Source: CAZBSE01 sp964578625 (GTDB taxonomy: Bacteria > Actinomycetota > Humimicrobiia > Humimicrobiales > Humimicrobiaceae). From it: a stretch of 64,000 bases of DNA. Location: assembly GCA_964578625.1 (NCBI GenBank), contig CAZODQ010000005.1, positions 20,068 through 84,067 on the forward strand, given 5' to 3'. A program made the translations under genes and the position numbers. Under the pieces are notes generated by a model. The model saw nothing but the letters and a program-made list of their open reading frames with translations, did not search any database and was not told where the DNA came from. The number at the start of each line of letters is the position of its first letter. Within the stretch, counting starts at the first letter, position 1. Of the stretch, positions 1 to 8,656 are shown piece after piece.

Positions 1-310
1 CAGCGGTTACAACTTCTATTCTTAAAGCCAGATCATTTCTGCTTATAATTTTATTTATATCATGGCTGCATATTTTTAAAAGCTCAATATCCGAATAATT
101 TTGGATGTAATTGTTATTGACCAGATAACCGACTGTAAGTTCGATCAGGCTGGCGGGGGAACATGAGATTAATACAATATCACGGCTATTCAAAGAGATT
201 GTTAAAATCAGTTCGAAGGGAATGGTATCGATTAGCTCAGACCTGCCTGAAGAGGCTTTAATTTTTTCGATTTTAATATTTTTACCTAATTTTGAAGTTT
301 TTCTTCCCAT
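1..310 (-). CDS. fdhD: FdhD-like formate dehydrogenase accessory protein (N-terminal part, cut by window edge)
   Basis: The reverse strand opens with ATG at 308-310 and runs off the left edge, giving about 103 codons. The reading includes a segment like PFELILTISLN followed by SCSPASLIELTVGYL, which matches the conserved FdhD start (a short strand, then a Cys-Thr/Ser-Pro motif and a helix ending in VG-F/Y-L). FdhD passes sulfur to the molybdopterin cofactor of formate dehydrogenase. The start lies only 3 nt after the fdhA stop, so it is the last visible gene of the fdh operon and probably translationally coupled. The catalytic Cys-X-X-Cys loop would lie outside the window, so activity cannot be judged. 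Confidence 0.82.
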   Translation of the reverse strand, partial: MGRKTSKLGKNIKIEKIKASSGRSELIDTIPFELILTISLNSRDIVLISCSPASLIELTVGYLVNNNYIQNYSDIELLKICSHDINKIISRNDLALRIEVVTA

Positions 311-313
311 TTA

Positions 314-3055
314 TTATATCTTCTTCAAATCAACGGCGCAGACTTTAAATTCCGGGATCTTTGCTTTAGGATCCAATGCAGGATTGGTCAAAATATTGGC
401 AGGAGAATCTGCATAATGGAATGGTATAAATACCACTCCTTTTTTGATTCTTGGGCTTACTAATGAAGATGCTGCAATCTTACCTCTTTTTGATCTTACT
501 TCTACTCTGTCTCCACTCTTGATTCCGAGATTTTCCGCATCCTCTGAATTGATGTGTACCAGATTTGCAGGTGCGATTTCATTTAAACCTTTGACTTTAC
601 CGGTCATTGTCCTGGTATGAAACTGATACAGGATCCTGCCGGTAGTTAGGATATAGGGATATTCTTTGTTAGTTGTCTCTGCTGGAGGTGAATGCTTTAC
701 GGGGATAAACCTGCCTTTTCCTCTGCTAAATACATTTGAATGTAAAACACTTGTGCCAGGGTCATTATAGTTTCTGCAGGGCCACTGCAGGGCTTTCTTT
801 TCAAGTCGGTGGTAGCTTATACCGCCGTAAATAGGAGCAAGGTCGGCAATCTCGTCCATAATTTCGGAAGTATTATTATAATTCATGGGATAACCCATCA
901 TATTTGACAGCATACAGATGATTTTCCAGTCGGGAATGGCACTGCCAGGCGCATCAACTGCCTTCCTTACTCTCTGGATTCTTCTGTCTGTGTTTGTGAA
1001 GGTCCCCTCTTTTTCAGCAAAACAGGTACCCGGCAGGACCACATCGGCAAATTCTCCCGTTTCGGTTAAAAAGATATCCTGGACCACAAACATATCAAGC
1101 TTCTTTAGAGATTCAGCTACGTGTAGCAGATCCGGGTCACTGAGCATCATATTTTCTCCCATTACGTAAATAGCCTTTATTCTGCCTGAATTTGCACCAT
1201 CGATTATTTCGGTTACCGTAAGACCTTTGGTCGATGGTAAGGTTTTCTTCCATTTCTCTTCAAATTTTAGTTTCAAGTCGTTGTTTTCTACAGACTGATA
1301 TCCGCATAACAGATCAGGAAGTGCACCCATATCGCATGCTCCCTGTACATTGTTCTGACCCCTTAAAGGATTCACTCCTGTTCCCTTTCTGCCGATATTA
1401 CCGGTCATCATTGCCAGGTCTGCCAGAGCAATGACGTTATCGGTACCACAGGTATGTTGGGTAATGCCCATTGCATAGAAGATGGAAGCATTTTTAGCAG
1501 AACCGTAGACTTTTGCTGCCTTGATAAGATCCTGCCTGTCGACTCCGGAAATCCTTGCAGCTTTTTCCGCGGTATATGATGAAAAACATTTTATAAACTC
1601 ATCGAAATTCTCGGTTCTGTCTTTGATAAATATTTTATCGTATAGATTATTATCATATATCATCTTTGCCAGCCCTAAAATAACGGCTATGTCCGTACCC
1701 GGTTTCTGTCTTAAATGTATGGTCGCATATTTTGTGATGGGAATATTCCGGGGATCAATTACGATCAGCTTAAGCCCGTTTTCCTGAACACATCTTATGA
1801 TCTCATAGCCTATGACCGGATGAGTCTCTGTTGTATTTGAACCTATTATTATTGCAGCATCGGAATACTTTATATCATCGACCGAATTGGTCATTGCTCC
1901 GCTTCCAAAAGTGGGTATCAAGCCTGTGACCGTCGATGCATGGCACAGCCTTGCACAGTGATCTATATTATTGGTACCTATTACCGCACGGGCGAATTTG
2001 GACATCAGGAAATTTTCCTCATTGGTGCATTTGGCAGAACTTAAGACTCCAATGGAATCCGGACCGTATTTTTCCTTTATTGCGGTGAGCTTATCAGAAA
2101 TGATACCAAGTGCCTTTTTCCAGCTTACACTTTTGAATTTACCTTCTTTTGTTTTTATCATAGGGGATTTTAGCCTCTTGGGGCTGCCCACAAAGTCCAT
2201 GCCGAATTTTCCCTTGACACATAAGTTACCCCTGTTTACATGCTTTCCAATTTCAGAGGTAACATTTACAATCTGGTTATCTTTTATATGCAGGTCTATT
2301 ACACAGCCGACCCCGCAGTAGGGACAGGTGGTCCGGACTTTTACCGATTCCCAGATACGACCTTTTTTAATATAAGTTTTAGACTGAAGAGCACCGACGG
2401 GGCAGGTAGAAATACAATTCCCGCATAAAACACAATCTGTTTTTTTTAGCGACTGCTCAAAAGCAGGAACTATTTCGCATTCAAAGCCCCTTCCGGCATA
2501 GCCGATAGCGTTTGCGCCGACAACATCATCACATATCCTTACACATCTTCCGCATAGTATACATTTCGCATTATCTCTTAATATAAATGGGTTATCCATA
2601 AGGACTTTTTTTTCATGCACCTTACCGCGGTAAGTGATATCCTTGATGTTATAAATATAGGCAAGGTCCTGAAGGATACAGTTACCGCAGGATTCACAGG
2701 TTATACAGTCCAGAGGATGGTCCGATAAGATAAGTTCAAGATTTACTCTGACAAGCTCATTTAGATGGGGGGTGTTTGTTTTAATCCTCATTCCTTCCCG
2801 TACCTTTGTTACACATGAGGCAACCACTTCAGGTATCCCTTCTACTTCAACAAGGCAGAGCCTGCAGGCACCCTGGGGTTTGAGCCTGAGGTCAAAACAG
2901 AGGTGAGGTATAAAAATATTATTGTCCAGACAGGTTTCTAAAATACTTTTTCCCTGTAAGGTATATATTGCCCTATTATTGATGTAGATTTTAATTTGTT
3001 GGCTTATGCTGTCTTTATTTTTACTGATTTCTTTTGATGGTCTTTTTTCTAGCAT
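314..3055 (-). CDS. fdhA: NAD-linked formate dehydrogenase, catalytic (alpha) subunit, cysteine type
   Basis: 913 aa molybdo/tungsto-bis-MGD oxidoreductase oxidising formate to CO2 (or the reverse). Domains in order: NuoG-like [2Fe-2S] domain (C53, C64, C67, C81), a His-Cys cluster domain (H113 with C117/C120/C126), two ferredoxin-type [4Fe-4S] sites (C165-C175 and C208-C218), the [4Fe-4S] site of the molybdopterin domain (C244, C247, C251, C279), the catalytic core and a C-terminal MGD-binding domain (from about 800). The motif ARLCH puts Cys371 where E. coli FdhF has selenocysteine, followed by the conserved His372, so this is a Sec-free enzyme. It lies 33 nt downstream of the NuoF/GltD fusion gene and 3 nt before fdhD. 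The N-terminal iron-sulfur extension is typical of cytosolic enzymes that pass electrons to NuoE/NuoF-type subunits. Confidence 0.95.
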   Translation of the reverse strand: MLEKRPSKEISKNKDSISQQIKIYINNRAIYTLQGKSILETCLDNNIFIPHLCFDLRLKPQGACRLCLVEVEGIPEVVASCVTKVREGMRIKTNTPHLNELVRVNLELILSDHPLDCITCESCGNCILQDLAYIYNIKDITYRGKVHEKKVLMDNPFILRDNAKCILCGRCVRICDDVVGANAIGYAGRGFECEIVPAFEQSLKKTDCVLCGNCISTCPVGALQSKTYIKKGRIWESVKVRTTCPYCGVGCVIDLHIKDNQIVNVTSEIGKHVNRGNLCVKGKFGMDFVGSPKRLKSPMIKTKEGKFKSVSWKKALGIISDKLTAIKEKYGPDSIGVLSSAKCTNEENFLMSKFARAVIGTNNIDHCARLCHASTVTGLIPTFGSGAMTNSVDDIKYSDAAIIIGSNTTETHPVIGYEIIRCVQENGLKLIVIDPRNIPITKYATIHLRQKPGTDIAVILGLAKMIYDNNLYDKIFIKDRTENFDEFIKCFSSYTAEKAARISGVDRQDLIKAAKVYGSAKNASIFYAMGITQHTCGTDNVIALADLAMMTGNIGRKGTGVNPLRGQNNVQGACDMGALPDLLCGYQSVENNDLKLKFEEKWKKTLPSTKGLTVTEIIDGANSGRIKAIYVMGENMMLSDPDLLHVAESLKKLDMFVVQDIFLTETGEFADVVLPGTCFAEKEGTFTNTDRRIQRVRKAVDAPGSAIPDWKIICMLSNMMGYPMNYNNTSEIMDEIADLAPIYGGISYHRLEKKALQWPCRNYNDPGTSVLHSNVFSRGKGRFIPVKHSPPAETTNKEYPYILTTGRILYQFHTRTMTGKVKGLNEIAPANLVHINSEDAENLGIKSGDRVEVRSKRGKIAASSLVSPRIKKGVVFIPFHYADSPANILTNPALDPKAKIPEFKVCAVDLKKI

Positions 3056-3088
3056 TTGAACCTGCTTTTTGCCATTTCTAAATTATAA

Positions 3089-6000
3089 TCACATTGCCAT
3101 ATCAGATAGTGATTTAATCGCTTTTTCTCCGTCTTTGGTCTCTAAGTCACATCTGAGGCAGCGCCTGGCTTCTCTTACAGCTTCCTCTTCAGTTATATTT
3201 AAATTGACTTCATTGAAATTCTTTATTCTATCACCTGCAGGCAGACAGGGTACCATAGGTCTTACTGCTTCTTTGGTTTCTTTTTCCGACGATTCGACAT
3301 AAGGCGGTATGTACCTTGAAGGCCGTGTCAGTTTATATTCTCTTACCAATTCTTTCCCTTTGATATATTTGTCAATCATCTCCGCTGCAATGTTGCCGGC
3401 TGACATAGCATTTATTACAGTACCGGGTCCGGTAACAACATCTCCACCTGCGAAAACTCCTTTCATATTTGTGGCCAGGGTTTCCGGACATACTGCTATT
3501 GAACCTGTTTGGGAGATTTCCACACTCTTTTTTTTACCGAGACAGTAAAGGTCGGGCTCTTCTCCTATTGCAACGATTAAGTTATCAAGATCGATGACCG
3601 ATTCCGAACCTTTAATGGGGATGGGTCTTCTTCTGCCGGTTTCATCAGGTTCACCGAGCTTCATTTTTATACATTTGACTCCTGTGATCTTTCCGGCTTT
3701 GGTCATTATTCCTACAGGTGCTGTAAGGAACTTGATTTCAACCCCTTCTTCTATTGCAGCATTTATCTCTTCCTCGAGCGCAGGCATTTCTTTTCTTGTT
3801 CTCCGGTAAAGTATAATGACTTTCCTGCAGTCTTTGACTCTTAATGCAGACCTGGCCGAGTCTATGGCAGAATTACCGCCTCCGATGATCCCTACTTTTT
3901 TACCTATACTGACTTTTTCATTACATTTTATATCTTTTAAAAAGTCCAGAGCATCGATAACGCCCTCTGCATCTTCGTTGGGAATACATAGATTTCGTGA
4001 TTTATGAGCTCCGGTAGCTATAAATACAGCCTTATGGCTTCCCACCAATTCTTTGAATGATATATCTTTTCCAACCTTTGTGTTTGTTTTAATTTCTACA
4101 CCGGCATTTCTGATATTTTCTATATCCATTTCAAGCACATCCGAGGGTAGTCTGTATTCCGGTATATAGGCAGCCAGTGCTCCTCCGGGGACATCCAACT
4201 GCTCAAAAATCGTAACATCATATCCTTTACATGCAAGCCTGTAACCGGCTGTCAATCCAGCTGGTCCCGAACCGATTATAGCTACTTTTTCTCTACCTTG
4301 TTTTTGCTCTTTTGGTCTGAGGTATATTCCTTCCTTCAGTGCATATTCGGTGGCAAACTTTTTAAGTGCTCTAATGGCAATAGGACTGCCCCACTTTCCG
4401 GTCATACATTTGGATTCACAGGGGTGGTGACATACTCTGGCACAAACAGACGGCAGGGGATTATCTTTGAGGATTATATCAAATGCTTCTCTGAAACGTC
4501 TTGCTGCTATTAAAGATATATAGGTTGAAGCTTCCGTATCGATAGGGCATACATGCTGACATGGTGATGAGATTATCTCCCTGCATACAACAGCGGGACA
4601 TTTTTTATATCTCACATGTGCTTCGTACTCGTGGTGAAAATAACAGATTGTATTGATCACGGGGTTTGGAGCAGTCTTGCCCAATCCGCACAAGGAAGTC
4701 TCTTTAATTACTGCTGCAAGTTTTTCAAGCTTTTCAATATCATCTTTTTCTCCCTTACCCTGGGTTATTTTCTCAAGTAATTCCAGCATTCTTCTGGTAC
4801 CTATTCTGCAGGGAACACATTCACCGCATGATTCTTCCTGTATAAATTCCATGAAATATCTTGCGAGGTCTACCATACAGGTATCTTCATCCAGGACTAT
4901 CATACCGCCTGAACCCATTATCGCACCGATTTCCTTGACCTTTTCATAATCTACGGGAATATCAAGGTATTTTTCAGGTATGCATCCTCCCGATGGACCT
5001 CCTATCTGTACCGCTTTGAATTTTTTACCCTTTTTTAATCCTCCTCCTATTTTAAAGACAATATCTCTAATGGTCATACCCATAGGTACTTCGACCAGGC
5101 CGACATTGTTAACGGCTCCTGCCAGGGCAAATATTTTTGTGCCCTTACTGGTCTCGGTCCCGATGCTGTTAAACCATTTTGCTCCGTTTAAAATTATCTG
5201 GGGTATATTTGAAAGTGTCTCAACATTATTTATAAGTGTAGGCATTCCGTAAAGGCCTTCCTGTGCGGGAAACGGAGGTCTTGGTCTGGGCATTCCCCTT
5301 TTCCCCTCAATAGACTGTATCAGAGCAGTTTCTTCACCGCACACAAATGCACCGGCACCCTGATATATCTCTGCATCGAAACTAAAACCGCTGCCAAGTA
5401 TGTTTTTTCCGATAAGACCGTAATCCCTTGCCTGCCTTATAGCATACTCAAGAGTCCTGACTGCAAGGGGATATTCTATCCTTATATACAGATAGCCTTT
5501 ATTTGAACCAATGGCAAAAGCTGCTATTAACATTCCTTCTAGAATGGAATGGGGATCGGATTCAAGCAGGTTTCTATCCATAAATGCACCGGGATCTCCT
5601 TCATCACCGTTGCATATTACATACTTGATCCCGCTTGCTGATTCTGCATTTCTGCAAAATTCCCATTTTATACCGGTAGGGAAACCTGCGCCACCCCTTC
5701 CCCGCAAACCTGATTCTTTAATGATTTTAATTATCTTTTCGGGACTGCCGGATTCAATAGCCAGGACTAGAGCGGAGTAACCGTCTTTTACAATGTAGTC
5801 TTCTATCCTAAAGGGGTTGATTTTACCCCTGTTTCTAAGGACTCTTGATTCCTGGTACCTGTAAAAGTTTGCCAGCTCAGAATCTTCTGTTATTGGATCA
5901 AGTTCTTTCGGTATTATACCGTTATCTATGTGGCTTTTAAATATCCTTTTTACCTTATCACTGTCAAGACTGTGATAGGTGACCGTCGGAAGGTTGTATG

Positions 6001-6265
6001 ATTCAACAGTCAGCATCGGTTCAAGGGCGCAGAATCCAACGCACCCTGAGGTGGTAAATTCAATATTGCTTCTTTTTCCGGAGGCCATTTCCTCTTTGAC
6101 TGAATTTTGTATTGTTTCTGCTCCTGAAGCTATGCCACATGTTCCGAGATGAACGGTTATCCTGTATTTGTTTTTTCTGCTTGTAAGGACTTTTTTCCTG
6201 TTTAACTCTTCCTTTATATTTTTAAGGTCCTCTTTATTTTTTATTTTCAAAGATTTTTTATTCAA
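3089..6265 (-). CDS. NuoF-like flavoprotein fused to a GltD/NfnB-like FAD-NAD(P) oxidoreductase
   Basis: 1058 aa fusion. Residues about 30-120 form a thioredoxin-like [2Fe-2S] domain (C43, C75, C79; a fourth Cys is not obvious). About 150-560 is NuoF: FMN/NADH-binding region (GLRGRGGAGFPTG), SLBB region and a [4Fe-4S] site SCGECVPCR plus a later SLCGLG Cys. From about 575 follows a GltD-like half: Cys-rich N-terminal cluster region (CPIDTEAS, CARVCHHPCESKC), FAD motif GSGPAGL, NAD(P) motif GGGNSAID and a C-terminal FAGGDVVTGPGTV. NuoF reduces NAD+ in formate dehydrogenase and hydrogenase complexes; GltD-like units handle NADPH or ferredoxin. The gene sits between nuoE-like and fdhA, so the fused polypeptide probably serves the formate dehydrogenase. 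Whether it bifurcates electrons is inference. Length and order are continuous, with no frameshift. Confidence 0.9.
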   Translation of the reverse strand: MNKKSLKIKNKEDLKNIKEELNRKKVLTSRKNKYRITVHLGTCGIASGAETIQNSVKEEMASGKRSNIEFTTSGCVGFCALEPMLTVESYNLPTVTYHSLDSDKVKRIFKSHIDNGIIPKELDPITEDSELANFYRYQESRVLRNRGKINPFRIEDYIVKDGYSALVLAIESGSPEKIIKIIKESGLRGRGGAGFPTGIKWEFCRNAESASGIKYVICNGDEGDPGAFMDRNLLESDPHSILEGMLIAAFAIGSNKGYLYIRIEYPLAVRTLEYAIRQARDYGLIGKNILGSGFSFDAEIYQGAGAFVCGEETALIQSIEGKRGMPRPRPPFPAQEGLYGMPTLINNVETLSNIPQIILNGAKWFNSIGTETSKGTKIFALAGAVNNVGLVEVPMGMTIRDIVFKIGGGLKKGKKFKAVQIGGPSGGCIPEKYLDIPVDYEKVKEIGAIMGSGGMIVLDEDTCMVDLARYFMEFIQEESCGECVPCRIGTRRMLELLEKITQGKGEKDDIEKLEKLAAVIKETSLCGLGKTAPNPVINTICYFHHEYEAHVRYKKCPAVVCREIISSPCQHVCPIDTEASTYISLIAARRFREAFDIILKDNPLPSVCARVCHHPCESKCMTGKWGSPIAIRALKKFATEYALKEGIYLRPKEQKQGREKVAIIGSGPAGLTAGYRLACKGYDVTIFEQLDVPGGALAAYIPEYRLPSDVLEMDIENIRNAGVEIKTNTKVGKDISFKELVGSHKAVFIATGAHKSRNLCIPNEDAEGVIDALDFLKDIKCNEKVSIGKKVGIIGGGNSAIDSARSALRVKDCRKVIILYRRTRKEMPALEEEINAAIEEGVEIKFLTAPVGIMTKAGKITGVKCIKMKLGEPDETGRRRPIPIKGSESVIDLDNLIVAIGEEPDLYCLGKKKSVEISQTGSIAVCPETLATNMKGVFAGGDVVTGPGTVINAMSAGNIAAEMIDKYIKGKELVREYKLTRPSRYIPPYVESSEKETKEAVRPMVPCLPAGDRIKNFNEVNLNITEEEAVREARRCLRCDLETKDGEKAIKSLSDMAM

Positions 6266-6281
6266 TTAATTGCTTTCTTTA

Positions 6282-6773
6282 TTATTTCCGGGAATAAATA
6301 AGATCCATAACTTCTTTAGGATTGACCTTTTGGTGTATTTTATCATTAATCACAACTGTAGGTGCAAGACCGCAGGCACCAAGGCAGCGGTTAATTTGCA
6401 GCGAGTACTTCCTGTCCGCTGTAGTTTGACCTGGTTTAATTTCAAGTTCTTTTACAATCTTATCAACTATTCTCTTGCCGCCTTTAACAAAACATGCAGT
6501 ACCAAGGCAGACCCTTATATTGTTTTTTCCTCTTGGGATCATTGAAAAGAAAGAATAGAAGGTGGAGACGCCGTAAACATCCTTTTCGGGAATACCGAGT
6601 ACTTTTGCAACTTTTTTCTGGATTTCCACCGGAATAAATCCGATATCTTTCTGGATCGCCTGCAATACTGGTATCAGCGCTCCTTTTTTACCTTTATATT
6701 CTTTTAATGTTTTATCGATTTTTCTGATTTCTTCAGATTTTAACTCATATTTCGGCAGACCGGTAATTTGCAT
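6282..6773 (-). CDS. NuoE-like [2Fe-2S] subunit of the formate dehydrogenase complex
   Basis: 163 aa, the usual size of NuoE/HndA/HydC-type thioredoxin-like ferredoxins. The N-terminal helical region contains the typical ALIPVLQAIQ...GFIP segment. The cluster ligands are visible as VCLGTACFVKGG and, later, CLGACGLAPTVVIND (four Cys). It is the first gene of a minus-strand operon; the next gene starts 16 nt downstream. In this family the subunit relays electrons between the NuoF flavin and the iron-sulfur chain of the catalytic subunit. A 180-bp AT-rich gap separates it from the divergent recF and should hold both promoters; an ATTATA at 6841-6846 (TATAAT on the minus strand) is a possible -10. 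Confidence 0.9.
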   Translation of the reverse strand: MQITGLPKYELKSEEIRKIDKTLKEYKGKKGALIPVLQAIQKDIGFIPVEIQKKVAKVLGIPEKDVYGVSTFYSFFSMIPRGKNNIRVCLGTACFVKGGKRIVDKIVKELEIKPGQTTADRKYSLQINRCLGACGLAPTVVINDKIHQKVNPKEVMDLIYSRK

Positions 6774-6953
6774 GGTATTCCTTTCAGGAGATTAAAGAAC
6801 AATAATTCAGTAAAACTTTACCATAGATTTATTCTCAAAGATTATAACAAAATATTTTTAATAATTGTAATGTATTTGCTATTATTAAACATAGAAAATC
6901 TGAAATTATATTTTCTGCAATAAATAAAGGGTCAAACGTCTTATAACAGTATA

Positions 6954-8144
6954 GTGTATTTAAGGAAATTAGAATTAAAAAATTATAGAAATTACAGTGA
7001 TGTAAGCTTAAATTTTGATAAGAATACTGTTCTTATACTTGGAAATAATGGTAATGGTAAAACAAACCTGCTGGAATCTATTCATTATTTATCCACCGGT
7101 AAGTCTCACAGGACCTACAGCCAGGACGAGATCATCAAATGGGGAAGTGATTGTTCTATAATAAGAGCCCTGGTCGGATCCGATGAAAGCGATAAAAAAG
7201 ACTGCCTTATAGAAATTGAACTGTGCAGGGAAAATAGTATTAAGATAAGAGTCGATGAAATATACTGCAGGAAAAAATCGGATTTTATTTCCATTCTTCC
7301 TTCGATTATATTTTCTCCAGATGATCTTAAGATTGTAAAATCAGGACCATCAGACAGGAGAAATTTTCTTGATTCAATACTGGAAAGGATAGATAAGCAG
7401 TATTTCAGGCAGCGCCTGCAGTACAACAAAATCCTTACCCAGAGAAGCAGTTTGATTAAAAGTATTAGCGGAGGGACAAAAGATATTACCGATTCGACAC
7501 TGGAAACATGGAATGAAAATATGGTCAAATATGGGACTGGGATAATAGAGAAAAGGTATAAGCTGCTGTCTGAATTCAGGAACGAGTTTAGGGATTATGT
7601 AAGTAGTTTCTTTAAGGAAGCTGAGGTAGATCTCTTTTATATATTCAGCTGGGAGAGGGGAGATGACTTATACTCATATAACTTCATAAATCTTTCAAAT
7701 AGCGGAAGCAGGGAGAAAGATATTTTTTTGGAGGGTGACCTGAAGGATATATTCAGCCGGAAGCTGAAACAAAGCCTGGAAAGGGACCTTATTTATAAAA
7801 CTACGACTGTCGGGCCGCATAGAGACGATTTTGTTATCTTACTGAATGGTAAAAATATAAGGTCTTTTGGCTCACAAGGCCAGCAGAGGATCGCTTCAAT
7901 AAGCCTAAAACTTTGTGAGCTGAATATCCTGAAGAGGAGATTTAAAAAAGATCCGGTACTTCTTCTGGATGATGTGTTCTCGGAACTTGATATTGATAGA
8001 AAAAAGATATTGGTAAAAGCTATCGGCGGCGGCTTTCAGACGTTTGTGACAGCAACGAATATCAGTTACATTGATAAACTGGATCTGGAGTTTGGAAACA
8101 AGTTTTTAATAAAGGGTAATAAAATTGCAGTCTCTGGCTTGTAG
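6954..8144 (+). CDS. recF: DNA replication and repair protein RecF
   Basis: 396 aa SMC-like ATPase that helps load RecA at single-strand gaps. It starts LRKLELKNYRNY, then has Walker A GNNGNGKTN, and near the C-terminus a signature/Walker B region with FGSQGQQR and LLLDDVFSELD. The start used is GTG at 6954; no strong ribosome-binding site precedes it (only AAAGGG about 25 nt upstream), so the exact start is uncertain, though the N-terminus aligns with the family. It is followed 6 nt later by the DUF721 gene and then gyrB and gyrA. Unusually, no dnaN or dnaA lies upstream; the left neighbour is the divergent fdh operon. Confidence 0.95.
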   Translation: MYLRKLELKNYRNYSDVSLNFDKNTVLILGNNGNGKTNLLESIHYLSTGKSHRTYSQDEIIKWGSDCSIIRALVGSDESDKKDCLIEIELCRENSIKIRVDEIYCRKKSDFISILPSIIFSPDDLKIVKSGPSDRRNFLDSILERIDKQYFRQRLQYNKILTQRSSLIKSISGGTKDITDSTLETWNENMVKYGTGIIEKRYKLLSEFRNEFRDYVSSFFKEAEVDLFYIFSWERGDDLYSYNFINLSNSGSREKDIFLEGDLKDIFSRKLKQSLERDLIYKTTTVGPHRDDFVILLNGKNIRSFGSQGQQRIASISLKLCELNILKRRFKKDPVLLLDDVFSELDIDRKKILVKAIGGGFQTFVTATNISYIDKLDLEFGNKFLIKGNKIAVSGL

Positions 8145-8150
8145 ACCGGG

Positions 8151-8459
8151 GTGTATAATAAGATTATGAAAAATTTTGAAGATATAAGAAGTATAATAGG
8201 AGATGTCGTAAAAAGATCAAATATGAGACAGAGGTTAAACATATCCAATATCTTTAATCATTGGGAGGAGATTGTCGGTACTGAAATATATAAAAAAACA
8301 AAGCCCGAAAGAATAACCGGGGGAACATTGTATTTATCGGTTTCAACTTCTATATGGGCAAATGAACTGAGTCTCATGTCCGACAAATTGATTGAAAAAA
8401 TCAATTCATTTATCGGTGAAGAAGTAGTTAAAAATATAAGATTTAGGCAAAATCTTTAG
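8151..8459 (+). CDS. DUF721/DciA-like protein
   Basis: 102 aa from GTG 8151, or 97 aa if ATG 8166 (MKNFEDIRS) is used. It shows the DUF721 pattern: an N-terminal helix with IGDVVKRSNM, then IFNHWEEIVG and a GGTLYLSVSTSIWANELSLM stretch. In bacteria lacking DnaC/DnaI-type loaders, DciA assists loading of the DnaB replicative helicase. The position between recF and gyrB is the classical actinobacterial one (Rv0004 in M. tuberculosis). The 197-bp gap downstream carries the gyrB promoter. Confidence 0.85.
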   Translation: MYNKIMKNFEDIRSIIGDVVKRSNMRQRLNISNIFNHWEEIVGTEIYKKTKPERITGGTLYLSVSTSIWANELSLMSDKLIEKINSFIGEEVVKNIRFRQNL

Positions 8460-8488
8460 CCTATTTTAGGCAAATTTGAAGTGAAATA

Positions 8489-8497
8489 TGGTATAAT
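8489..8497 (+). promoter_or_regulatory. Putative extended -10 promoter of gyrB-gyrA
   Basis: TGGTATAAT gives a perfect TATAAT (8492-8497) with the extended -10 TG. No good -35 hexamer is seen 16-18 nt upstream, as expected for an extended -10 promoter. It lies in the only sizeable gap before gyrB and leaves a leader of about 150 nt. Confidence 0.5.
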
Positions 8498-8656
8498 ATT
8501 TAGAGGCTAAAATAGCATAGTTATCAGGCATTTTTTTGGGAAAATATTTACATTTAAGCAAGAAAGGGTAATGGATATCAAAGTATTTTTAAAGTCTGCT
8601 TATTGCCCTTTATCAATATTCTAAAGAGGAAATTATACATTTAAGAGGAGATTTTT

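Noticed and set aside
1943..1951. Selenocysteine in FdhA
   Set aside because: The position matching FdhF Sec140 is encoded by a normal Cys codon, and no in-frame TGA occurs in the gene.
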